Shown piece after piece: positions 1 through 6,637 of a DNA stretch of 64,000 bases (position 1 is its first letter; each line of letters starts with the position of its first letter). Location of the stretch: contig CAWESK010000018.1 in assembly GCA_963811685.1 (NCBI GenBank), positions 1-64,000 of the forward strand, written 5' to 3'. This DNA comes from CAIWHR01 sp963811685. GTDB taxonomy: Bacteria; Pseudomonadota; Gammaproteobacteria; Burkholderiales; Casimicrobiaceae. The notes beneath the pieces were generated by a model. The model did not search any database. It was not told the origin of the DNA and saw nothing but the letters and a program-made list of their open reading frames with translations. Made by a program: the position numbers and the translations under genes.

Positions 1-548
1 GCCACCTTGTAGAGCCGAACGTAGCCGTCGGCATTTAGCGTATCGATGGAGTCTCCAGCAAGAGGGGCTACGTCCCAACCGGACGCTACCCACCCGGGCC
101 ACACTGGATTAAAGGAAGAAGGTCTTCGAAAAAGGAAAGTGCCGGCCACCTCAAGCGGCTTGCCCCCAACTGTATGAGTGACCTTGATCGAGCTAATGTC
201 GGGGTCTACGAAACTGATGCTCGTGAACAAGTAGTCTCCTGGGGGCAGATGAACGCGCTCGAGGTCCTGCGCCGATGCGAGGACGCCGTGTTCGACCTGG
301 ATTGTTGAGTTGCCGATGGGCAATTGAGTTAGCCAACTGTATTCGTTGTTGTGTCCTTTGGCTGAATTGGTTGGGAGATCGGGCCCGAAATACTGGGGGT
401 AATTCCTCTCCTCAACGCCGAACTTGTAGTCGCAAACCGAGCAACCAGTCGCCAGGAGCAGGACTCCCACCAGACCGATAGGTGCAGAAGGACGCGGAGC
501 ACTTTGTTTTGCGCTCCTTCGGGCAGAGCGATAGTGGACATGCCGCAG
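1..548 (-). CDS. Cassette-borne lipoprotein, partial at the left edge
   Basis: This minus-strand reading frame stays open from about 548 to the window edge, so its C-terminus is missing. A hydrophobic stretch ends in a lipobox Leu-Ala-Thr-Gly-Cys, with the Cys codon at 441-443, which predicts an outer-membrane or periplasmic lipoprotein. About 146 residues follow the Cys, rich in Gly, Pro, Asp and aromatic residues, and I recognise no domain. The frame has no ATG before the signal; possible starts are CTG at 546-548 or GTG at 468-470, so the start is unsure. It is the eighth cassette of the left array and follows the attC at 553-635. An ATG at 539-541 opens a different frame that stops at 329 and does not encode this protein. 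Confidence 0.6.
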   Translation of the reverse strand, partial: MRHVHYRSARRSAKQSAPRPSAPIGLVGVLLLATGCSVCDYKFGVEERNYPQYFGPDLPTNSAKGHNNEYSWLTQLPIGNSTIQVEHGVLASAQDLERVHLPPGDYLFTSISFVDPDISSIKVTHTVGGKPLEVAGTFLFRRPSSFNPVWPGWVASGWDVAPLAGDSIDTLNADGYVRLYKV

Positions 549-552
549 TGAC

Positions 553-635
553 GCCTAACGGACTAGCTAACCGGCGGCCCGCTGCCGGGGCGAAGCCCCG
601 TATGCGGGACGTCCGCGTTGAGCGACAGGTTAGCC
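553..635 (-). repeat. attC site, left array
   Basis: The core GCCTAAC starts at 553 and GTTAGCC ends at 635. The inner part has the same layout as the other sites (CGGCG, a GC-rich arm, CGTTGAGCG). Orientation is minus, matching the cassette genes. Confidence 0.9.
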
Positions 636-1639
636 GTACTTTGGCAAAAATCGAGCGCCGCCCCGCGCGCAAGGAGCGACTGAGCTTCTACGACAATTTC
701 CTCGACTATGTGTGCTGCGCGCGGTCGGTTGTGAACGATGCCAATGCATTCGCCGGCAACGATCACGACGACATCGAGGTCTTGCCGCGATCTTGCTTCC
801 GCGTAGGCAGCAGCGAGGCTGCCGAACGCCCCTGCGGCCTCTGCTTCGCGGTGCGCCCATTGTTCGGTGAGCTTGTTGGTCCCGACCCGGAAGGAGAATT
901 CCTCCGGCCACGGCACTCCACGTAAAGCGTCGATCGCTCGTGTCCGAACAGTTTCATCACCTGTGGCAAGCATCGCCCGGTCTGTTGCTGCCCGGGGAGT
1001 AAGTGCCTCTTCTGAGGCCCAGAATCGGGTGCCGATGACTACGCCGTCGGCGCCCAGCATCAACGCTGCAGCCAGTCCGCGACCATCCGCAATCCCGCCC
1101 GCGGCGAGCAGCAGCGTCGTTGGTGAGCGCGCGGCCAAATAATCGGCGACTTCGGGAACGAATGGCAGCGTAGAGCGCTTACCTCCGTGGCCTCCAGCCT
1201 CGGTCCCTTGAGCGACGATTGCGGCAGCACCAGCTTCGAGCGCCTCATCGACATGCCGCAAGCATTGGACTTGACAGATTAACTTAGCGCCGCCGCGTCG
1301 AATGCGATCGGCGAACGGCCGCGGGTCGCCGAAGGATAGAAATACGTAGTCGGGCGACTGGTTCAGCGTCTCATCGAGCACATGCGGCACGCGTGCCAGG
1401 GCCCACGTGATGAAACCGACGCCGAATTTCTGGCCCCGGACATGCGCCAACTCTTGCCGAAGATCTGGCTCCCCTCCCAGGATTCCAGCGAAACCACCAC
1501 CGATGATCCCAAGGCCTCCTGCCCCCGATACGGCGGCCGCCAATCGCCCACCAGTCACAAGGGCCATGGGAGCGCATAGGATCGGAAATCGTATTCCAAA
1601 TCCGTCAGTCAGACGCGTTCTCAAAGTGACCTCCGTCAT
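563..1639 (-). CDS. Nitronate monooxygenase (2-nitropropane dioxygenase family) in an integron cassette
   Basis: An FMN-dependent TIM-barrel enzyme expected to oxidise alkyl nitronates. The N-terminus has the family pattern ending in ILCAPMA (about residues 20-26). QGTEAGGHGG near 144-153 carries the likely catalytic His151. AAGGIADGRG near 179-188 and LGADGVVIGT further on form the FMN phosphate-binding loops. The length of 358 aa is slightly long for the family, because the last roughly 25 residues are translated from the attC repeat and the stop (563-565) lies inside it. The cassette starts at about 1697, so the leader before the ATG at 1639 is short. The core fold is complete and probably functional. 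Confidence 0.85.
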   Translation of the reverse strand: MTEVTLRTRLTDGFGIRFPILCAPMALVTGGRLAAAVSGAGGLGIIGGGFAGILGGEPDLRQELAHVRGQKFGVGFITWALARVPHVLDETLNQSPDYVFLSFGDPRPFADRIRRGGAKLICQVQCLRHVDEALEAGAAAIVAQGTEAGGHGGKRSTLPFVPEVADYLAARSPTTLLLAAGGIADGRGLAAALMLGADGVVIGTRFWASEEALTPRAATDRAMLATGDETVRTRAIDALRGVPWPEEFSFRVGTNKLTEQWAHREAEAAGAFGSLAAAYAEARSRQDLDVVVIVAGECIGIVHNRPRAAHIVEEIVVEAQSLLARGAALDFCQSTANLSLNADVPHTGLRPGSGPPVS

Positions 1640-1698
1640 TCGGTCAGGTGTTCGCGCTCGCCATCACAATCACTCTGTCGAGTCCGTGACCTCAGTAC

Positions 1699-1780
1699 GG
1701 CTAACGAACCGAGCTAACCGGCCCCGACGGCGGAGGCGAAGCCCCGCCGGTCGGGGTCCGTGTTGAACGCCGGGTTAGGC
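1699..1780 (-). repeat. attC site, left array
   Basis: Cores GGCTAAC at 1699 and GTTAGGC at 1774-1780. The inner GTGTTGAACGC and GAGCTAACCGG arms match the family. It lies between the nitronate monooxygenase and the small membrane protein cassettes. Confidence 0.9.
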
Positions 1781-2081
1781 GCCAACACACAAGCGCCAAC
1801 CCAAGCCCCCAAAGCAGACTATTGCACGCGAGTGCGAACCACTGAGCGAACGACGAGTGAGGCCGGGGACCAAGCACACCAAGAATGGAGGCGGCGGGTT
1901 CAAACAAAACGTCTGACGCTTCGGTAGCGACACGCTCAACGGTCGACGGCTCGAGGAAGACTCCAGCGTCGAAACGCGACATTCCGAGCGTGTACGACGT
2001 CAGAAGACTGCCAAGAGCCAGCACCAAGTGGGCCGCTGCTAATACAGCAACCAGGTGCCACAACCGAAAGCGCGGCGACAT
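1701..2081 (-). CDS. Small membrane protein of unknown function in an integron cassette
   Basis: The ORF encodes 126 aa. Residues about 8-32 form one hydrophobic helix, and a second lies at about 80-100 just before Trp-Arg-Leu. The middle is soluble. The gene starts with ATG only about seven bases after the R' core of the upstream attC, so the cassette is nearly leaderless. The last 25 or so residues are encoded by the attC at 1699-1780 and the stop is in the R' core, as in the neighbouring nitronate monooxygenase. I recognise no family. Confidence 0.6.
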   Translation of the reverse strand: MSPRFRLWHLVAVLAAAHLVLALGSLLTSYTLGMSRFDAGVFLEPSTVERVATEASDVLFEPAASILGVLGPRPHSSFAQWFALACNSLLWGLGLALVCWRLTRRSTRTPTGGASPPPSGPVSSVR

Positions 2082-2087
2082 CGTGGC

Positions 2088-2151
2088 GCCTAACGCACTA
2101 AGTTACCCGGCGGCCCGCTTGCGGGACGTCCGGTTGAACGCAGGGTTAGCC
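2088..2151 (-). repeat. attC site, left array (short form)
   Basis: GCCTAAC at 2088-2094 and GTTAGCC at 2145-2151. The central arm is shorter than in neighbouring sites, giving about 64 bp. Confidence 0.88.
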
Positions 2152-2205
2152 GCCTGCCGTGCCGCGAAGAGGTGCGTGGCCAGCGGATTGGGCACGCGAT
2201 TCATT

Positions 2206-2936
2206 TCACGGACTACCGACGTTGCGCACACACTCGAGCAAATGATGAACGTATGGATCTTCGATCTCTAGAGCTTTGAGTTGACCAGCCAATTGCTCAA
2301 GATATTCGCGATTCGTACCCATGACGCCAGAACCTCTTGCAATGAGATCCGCCGTCTCGTTGAGGGGCAGTTCCTCGAGATAGCTGGAGTGTGCGGTATT
2401 TGCAGCAAAGGCCAGTGCGGTGATCGTTCCTTGGGGCGTGCTCATCGGCACCAACAACGCTGAGTACCCGCCCAGAAGCATCTCTCGCCTCCAAAGGATT
2501 GCGGATTCATTCTCCGCCAAATCGGCGGCAATGCGAAAAGCGAGTCCTCGACAGGAACCCGGATGAGGCTGTAGGAGAGCATGAGAGCGGGCCGGTCCGG
2601 CGAGCCTCGGCCAATGGTTATCTTGTTGGTGAAGCGGCGTTGATACCCATCGGCGTCCGCTAGTCTGACTTCTTCAAAGAGCAAGCCCGGATCCCACATC
2701 AGCGACCCATAGGCATAAATCCAAAGGTCCTCGCTAGTGTCCCGGTCTCTGAGAACAGCGCGCCGGATCTCCTCGAGTCTCTCATCCGAGCGCCGCCAGT
2801 TCGGGGGGAGGCCCAGCTTGCGAGCACGTTCGTCCCACGAGGCAAGAACTTCCCGTGTCGCACGGTACTCGGACTTGTCCGGAGATGTAAGCCTATCCCG
2901 TAGGCCCGGAAGATGTACAAACGGGTCTGTCTTCAG
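2206..2936 (-). pseudogene. ChaC-like gamma-glutamylcyclotransferase, frameshifted
   Basis: Two overlapping minus-strand frames together make a ChaC/GGCT-like enzyme, which would cleave glutathione or gamma-glutamyl peptides. The first frame (from about 2936, probably a CTG start) carries the substrate-loop motif YAYGSLMWDPG and then GYQRRF. The second frame resumes with PGSCRGLAFR, then ILWRREM and LEALGI-like tail features, and stops at 2206. The switch is near 2565-2580 and is a one-base loss, unlike the +1 shifts in the core region. It may be true decay or a sequence error. A total of about 240 aa would be normal for the family. It is an integron cassette between the attC sites at 2088 and 3010. 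Confidence 0.72.
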
Positions 2937-3009
2937 GGGCGGCTCCTAGTTGGTCCGGGTAATCGTGGTGCATGGAACGGCTTGAACCTGTCGCGATACT
3001 GCATGAGGC

Positions 3010-3093
3010 GGCTAACGGAACAAGCTAACCGGCGGCGCGTTGCGCCGGCGAAGCCCCGCACGCGGGACGTCCGCGTTGAGCGACGGGTTAGGC
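3010..3093 (-). repeat. attC site, left array
   Basis: GGCTAAC at 3010-3016 and GTTAGGC at 3087-3093, with family inner arms. It supplies the stop codon (TAA of the R'' core on the minus strand) for the cupin cassette. Confidence 0.9.
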
Positions 3094-3477
3094 CGCATTG
3101 TTATTGCCCGCCTGCCAATCGGCGGCGTAGGCAGCCCGGAAGTTGATAGGCGGAGACGTTACCGAAAGGTATACGAATTCGGTGGACGAAGTGTTCTCGA
3201 AGCCGTGAACGTCACCCTCCGCAAAGCGCACAACATCTCCTTCCGCGATGGGTGCGATTGTGGCACCCCCCAGCAATAGGAGGCCGCACCCTCGCAGCGC
3301 GACCCAGACCTGTTCAGAAGTTGCGTGGGCATGCGGCGGATTCTTTGCGCCAGGCGCGACGGTGACTCGTGTAATGGTTATTCGTTGCGATTGTGAATTC
3401 TCCGGGAAGAGCAGTTGCTCGGACGTTACGCCACCGTTGGCAAATGAAGCGATATCGGTTCGGCGAATGATCTCCAC
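3088..3477 (-). CDS. Cupin-domain protein in an integron cassette
   Basis: A single small beta-barrel cupin of about 129 aa. The metal-binding first motif includes PPHAHATSEQ (two His and a Glu), and the second motif is around EGDVHGFEN. This resembles small cupins that bind a metal and a small ligand; no specific substrate can be named. The open frame extends upstream into the attC at 3496-3579, but that part is repeat sequence; the GTG at 3477 just inside the cassette is the most likely start. The stop is the TAA inside the following attC core, a common cassette arrangement. Confidence 0.75.
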   Translation of the reverse strand: MEIIRRTDIASFANGGVTSEQLLFPENSQSQRITITRVTVAPGAKNPPHAHATSEQVWVALRGCGLLLLGGATIAPIAEGDVVRFAEGDVHGFENTSSTEFVYLSVTSPPINFRAAYAADWQAGNNNAA

Positions 3478-3495
3478 AGATGACTCCGAAATGCG

Positions 3496-3579
3496 GGCTA
3501 ACGTACCAGTTAACCGGCGGCTCGCGGGCCAGCGCGAAGCGTTGCCCACGGGACGGCCGCATTGAACGCCGGGTTAGGC
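3496..3579 (-). repeat. attC site, left array
   Basis: GGCTAAC at 3496-3502 and GTTAGGC at 3573-3579. It separates the cupin and methyltransferase cassettes. Confidence 0.9.
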
Positions 3580-3589
3580 CCGGCTGCAC

Positions 3590-4414
3590 TTACTTGCGTG
3601 ACCACGCACCAATCTCAGCACGTCCGACAATGATGGACTGGGTGGCTGCCATTTCCGCCTGGATACGTTCAACGAGCGTGCTCGGCTGGACTTCTTCCTG
3701 CGTTGCCACGCCCAGCCGCTCCATTTCCGGCACAAGGGTGCGAGCCAGGTCCGTCTTGAAGTGCACTTGATCAGACCCGTTCACTCCACCAGCAATGACT
3801 GACTCCAGGCGCATCGTAGGTGCCGAGAGTCCTGCAGCGATGAAGGTCGAATACAGTCTTGCACCTAGGCGTGGGTCCGCACCTGAAAGGCGTAACGTTT
3901 GCACTAGCCATGCGCAGCAGCGGTCATACGTTGGAACCGATGGGAAGGAGCGCACTCCGTCCCAGTCTGGCTCATGAAAGACGACTATACCTTCGGGTCG
4001 TAGATGGGCAACCAATTTGCGCAGCATCTGAACCGGATTGCCCTGAAACATCAGGACATAGCGCCCAACGATCGCATCGAATGGACGGTCGAAGGTCATT
4101 TCGGCGGGGTCACCAACCTGGAAGGACACATTGGGCAGCGCCGCCGCACGGACCCGCGCATTTGCGGCTTCAACGGCCACCGAGACTCGATCCACACCCA
4201 GAACCTCACCCGAATTGTCAACCAATCCAGCAACGAGTAGCGCCACATCGCCAGCCCCGCTCCCGACATCCAGGACGCGCATGCCGGGGGCGATGCCAGC
4301 TTCAGAGAAGAATCGGCGTGTTATTGGGTCGATCAATCGCGCTTGAGTGGCAAGGCGTGCGAGCTCACTGTCTGAATGCCCAAGAACGTAAGGTGCTGAC
4401 GGCGCGTGGTTCAC
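3590..4414 (-). CDS. Class I SAM-dependent methyltransferase in an integron cassette
   Basis: 274 aa with a Rossmann methyltransferase core. Motif I is VLDVGSGAGD at residues 47-56, an acidic VLGVDR follows for the SAM ribose, and FDAIVGRYVLM is the motif IV region. The C-terminal third would shape the substrate pocket but has no motif that names a substrate. The start ATG at 4414 sits about 40 bases inside the cassette and the stop is about 10 bases before the attC at 3496-3579. It resembles UbiE/MenG-like small-molecule methyltransferases in general layout. Confidence 0.82.
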   Translation of the reverse strand: MNHAPSAPYVLGHSDSELARLATQARLIDPITRRFFSEAGIAPGMRVLDVGSGAGDVALLVAGLVDNSGEVLGVDRVSVAVEAANARVRAAALPNVSFQVGDPAEMTFDRPFDAIVGRYVLMFQGNPVQMLRKLVAHLRPEGIVVFHEPDWDGVRSFPSVPTYDRCCAWLVQTLRLSGADPRLGARLYSTFIAAGLSAPTMRLESVIAGGVNGSDQVHFKTDLARTLVPEMERLGVATQEEVQPSTLVERIQAEMAATQSIIVGRAEIGAWSRK

Positions 4415-4453
4415 GATTGATCCTTTCGGCTTGCGATTACTGGAACCCCCGAG

Positions 4454-4537
4454 GCCTAACGAACTAAGGTAACCGGCGACCCGCGGCCAGCGCGAAGCGC
4501 AGCCCTCGGGGCGTCCGTGTTGAGCGACAGGTTAGGC
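4454..4537 (-). repeat. attC site, left array
   Basis: GCCTAAC at 4454-4460 and GTTAGGC at 4531-4537, very similar to the site at 5354-5437. Confidence 0.92.
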
Positions 4538-4538
4538 G

Positions 4539-5282
4539 TCATTGCTCAAGTTCTGGCAAAGGAGCAGGTGCCTCGTTGAGGAAAGTCAGGATTGTCTCCT
4601 TCGGCATGACGCAGTGGCCGGCATGTGGAACCACACACAGTTGCGCACAGGGGATTGTCCGGAACATCTCGACGGCGTGCTCCGGCGTGACGATGTCGGC
4701 GTCGCCGATGATGATCAGGGTCGGCGCCTTGATGCTCTGCATCTTCTCGCGTGTGAAGCCTGGTTCCACGGCCCACATGCGCTGGAGGCGTCCGAGGACG
4801 ATGGGCCAGTGGTCTACGCCGTCGGGAGACAGGCGGCCATAGGCGTCGGATACCGGTAGGGCGTCGGGATTGACGGTGCGAATCCACTCCAGGTTCTCCG
4901 CGGTGTAGCCATCGTTGCGGGATTGCGCCCCGGTTACTGCGAGCTTCGTCACGCGCTCAGGGTGATGGATCGCCATGTCGAGGCCGACTATGCCCCCGTC
5001 GCTAAAGCCGACGACGACGGCGCTCTCGACCCCCAACTGGCGCATCAGCTCAACCGTGTCTTCGGCCATGTCGTGGTAATGGAACGGACGATCCATGAGG
5101 TCGGCGGTGCGCCCATGTCCCATCTGCTCCATCGCGATCACCCGGAACTGGGTCGTGAAGAACGGGAACTTCATCGGAAAGGATTCGATTGAACCGGCCC
5201 CACCGTGCAGCAGCACCAGCGGCGGACCCTCGCCGTGGACCTCGTAGTACATCTTCAGCCCGTTGACGGCGGCGTAGGGCAT
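4539..5282 (-). CDS. Alpha/beta hydrolase in an integron cassette
   Basis: 247 aa with a complete alpha/beta-hydrolase triad. The oxyanion loop is LLHGGAG near 24-30, the nucleophile elbow VGFSDGG has Ser94, the acid is Asp194 or Asp196 in IIGDADIVTP, and His223 is in HAGHCVM. It probably hydrolyses an ester or lactone; the substrate is unknown. The stop directly abuts the attC at 4454-4537, and the cassette begins about 70 bases upstream of the ATG at 5282. It looks intact. Confidence 0.85.
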   Translation of the reverse strand: MPYAAVNGLKMYYEVHGEGPPLVLLHGGAGSIESFPMKFPFFTTQFRVIAMEQMGHGRTADLMDRPFHYHDMAEDTVELMRQLGVESAVVVGFSDGGIVGLDMAIHHPERVTKLAVTGAQSRNDGYTAENLEWIRTVNPDALPVSDAYGRLSPDGVDHWPIVLGRLQRMWAVEPGFTREKMQSIKAPTLIIIGDADIVTPEHAVEMFRTIPCAQLCVVPHAGHCVMPKETILTFLNEAPAPLPELEQ

Positions 5283-5353
5283 GTCGCTCCCAAAAATGAA
5301 TAAGGAAAGAAATCGAATACAACTTCGCGAATTGGAGACGCGAGAATTGTGAC

Positions 5354-5437
5354 GCCTAACGAACTAAGGTAACCGGCGACCCGTGGCGGGCGCGAAGCGC
5401 TGCCGACGGGGCGTCCGTGTTGACCGCAAGGTTAGGC
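5354..5437 (-). repeat. attC site, left array (first after the attI-like end)
   Basis: GCCTAAC at 5354-5360 and GTTAGGC at 5431-5437, full-length family member of about 84 bp. Confidence 0.92.
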
Positions 5438-5453
5438 GTCATCTTGGACAGCG

Positions 5454-5714
5454 TCAGGATCGGAACTTGGACCAAACGGCTAACACCGCGTAGACGATGA
5501 GGAACACGAACAAATACATTGAAGAATACGCGGCTAACTCGGAGGGTGCGTGAGCATTGCCCGTAAATAAGACCCCAAACAGATAGAACGGCAAGACGCT
5601 CTGCGTCAAGCTCGTTGGCCCATCGGATGGCTGCCGCGCCAGGTCGAGCCACAGCAGCATCATAGGAATGGCTAGGACGGCGGCGATCAACAGTCGTCGC
5701 ATGCGGGTTTTCAT
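5454..5714 (-). CDS. Small membrane protein, first cassette of the left array
   Basis: 86 aa with three hydrophobic segments at about 8-24, 41-52 and 63-80. The start is basic (Lys-Thr-Arg-Met-Arg-Arg) and there are no recognisable motifs. The ATG at 5714 lies about 20 bases inside the cassette, counted from the GTTAGGC core at 5732-5738, so it is the first gene after the attI-like boundary. A second ATG five codons in could also serve. Function unknown. Confidence 0.6.
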   Translation of the reverse strand: MKTRMRRLLIAAVLAIPMMLLWLDLARQPSDGPTSLTQSVLPFYLFGVLFTGNAHAPSELAAYSSMYLFVFLIVYAVLAVWSKFRS

Positions 5715-5731
5715 CGCGCGTGCGTATGGAC

Positions 5732-5838
5732 GCCTAACTAGAAATAGGGACCCGAAGTGACGGCAAATATTCCGTCACACAACACGCACTCCTCGACCTG
5801 AGCGGAAACCACCGAAGAATCATCGAGGGAGATCAAAT
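5732..5838 (-). other. attI-like array start and intI-leader relic without an integrase
   Basis: Read on the minus strand, the first left cassette is preceded by CTATTTCTAGTTAGGCGTC. The right attI core reads CTACTTTTAGTTAGGCGTC. Without gaps, about 26 of the last 36 bases match between the two sites. Further out, the plus-strand stretch at 5805-5836 carries CGGAAA then CCGAAGAATCAT, also present just upstream of the intI start codon at 54370-54418. A hyphenated palindrome with arms GTGACGG (5757-5763) and CCGTCAC (5772-5778) sits where the right attI has GACGC/GCGTC arms. No integrase coding sequence follows: the ATG at 5837 opens only an unconvincing 74-codon frame, and 5839-6131 otherwise holds no supported gene. 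Confidence 0.75.
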
Positions 5839-6131
5839 GGGGTGCCCGATACGTACCGACGCTTCCAATCTATGCGGCTTGGCCACCTCCGGTCAATCCG
5901 CGTGGGACGGACCGGGGTCCGGAGTATCCCCGTGGCGCCCGCGCAGCCGACCCCGCGAACTTTCCCGGAATAGCTCCGCTCCAAATCCTGTCTACCGGAC
6001 GCCGGCCCAATTCCGGCACCCCTGCTTTGGAGTACGCTTTATGGTGGCCGCCGCTGCGTGAGCCGGCCCGGAAATCGGACCCCCCGCATCGTCGACAAGA
6101 ACATTCGTCCGCTCTTTTGGAGGAGGCGCCC

Positions 6132-6623
6132 ATGGCGAAGCTCAACATCAACGGCAAGGCGTACGACGTCAAGGTCGAGGACAGCACGCCCTTGCTCTGG
6201 GTCATCCGCGAGCAGGTGGGATTGACCGGCACCAAATATGGTTGCGGCGTCGCCCAATGCGGCGCGTGCTCGGTGCACATCAATGGCGAGGTCGTGCGGT
6301 CGTGCTCGTATCCGGTCAGCGCGGTCAAGGCGACCGACAGGATCGTGACGATCGAGGGCCTGTCGGCGACGAGCGCGCACCCGGTGCAAAAGGCGTGGCT
6401 CGCCCTCGACGTTCCGCAGTGCGGCTATTGCCAATCGGGGCAGATCATGGCGGCGGCGGCGCTCCTCGCCAAGACGCCGAATCCGACCGACGCGCAGATC
6501 GACGAGGCGATGACCAACATCTGCCGCTGCGGCACCTACCAGCGGATTCGCGCCGGCATCCACATGGCCGCAACCGGCATGAAGAGCGCCGCAACCGCTC
6601 TTCCCGACACGTCGAACGCCTGA
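6132..6623 (+). CDS. iorA: 2Fe-2S subunit of a molybdenum hydroxylase (isoquinoline 1-oxidoreductase alpha type)
   Basis: 163 aa, the small electron-transfer subunit of a xanthine-oxidase-family enzyme. The N-terminal plant-type ferredoxin cluster uses Cys38, Cys43, Cys46 and Cys58. The C-terminal four-helix cluster uses Cys97, Cys100, Cys131 and Cys133. A GGAGGAG ribosome site lies just before the ATG at 6132, which fixes the start although the frame is open further upstream. The large subunit follows 14 bases downstream. Partner-enzyme substrates in this family include N-heterocycles and aldehydes; the substrate here is not evident. Confidence 0.88.
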   Translation: MAKLNINGKAYDVKVEDSTPLLWVIREQVGLTGTKYGCGVAQCGACSVHINGEVVRSCSYPVSAVKATDRIVTIEGLSATSAHPVQKAWLALDVPQCGYCQSGQIMAAAALLAKTPNPTDAQIDEAMTNICRCGTYQRIRAGIHMAATGMKSAATALPDTSNA

Positions 6624-6637
6624 GCCCGGAGATCGCC

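Noticed and set aside
1..5740. Left array as an ordinary CALIN
   Set aside because: The array start carries an attI-like core and part of the intI leader, which a simple attC cluster would not have.
5837..6061. A 74-codon plus-strand ORF with a fair ribosome site, where a left integrase would begin
   Set aside because: No integrase similarity, odd composition, and it overlaps the promoter region of iorA. Treated as non-coding.
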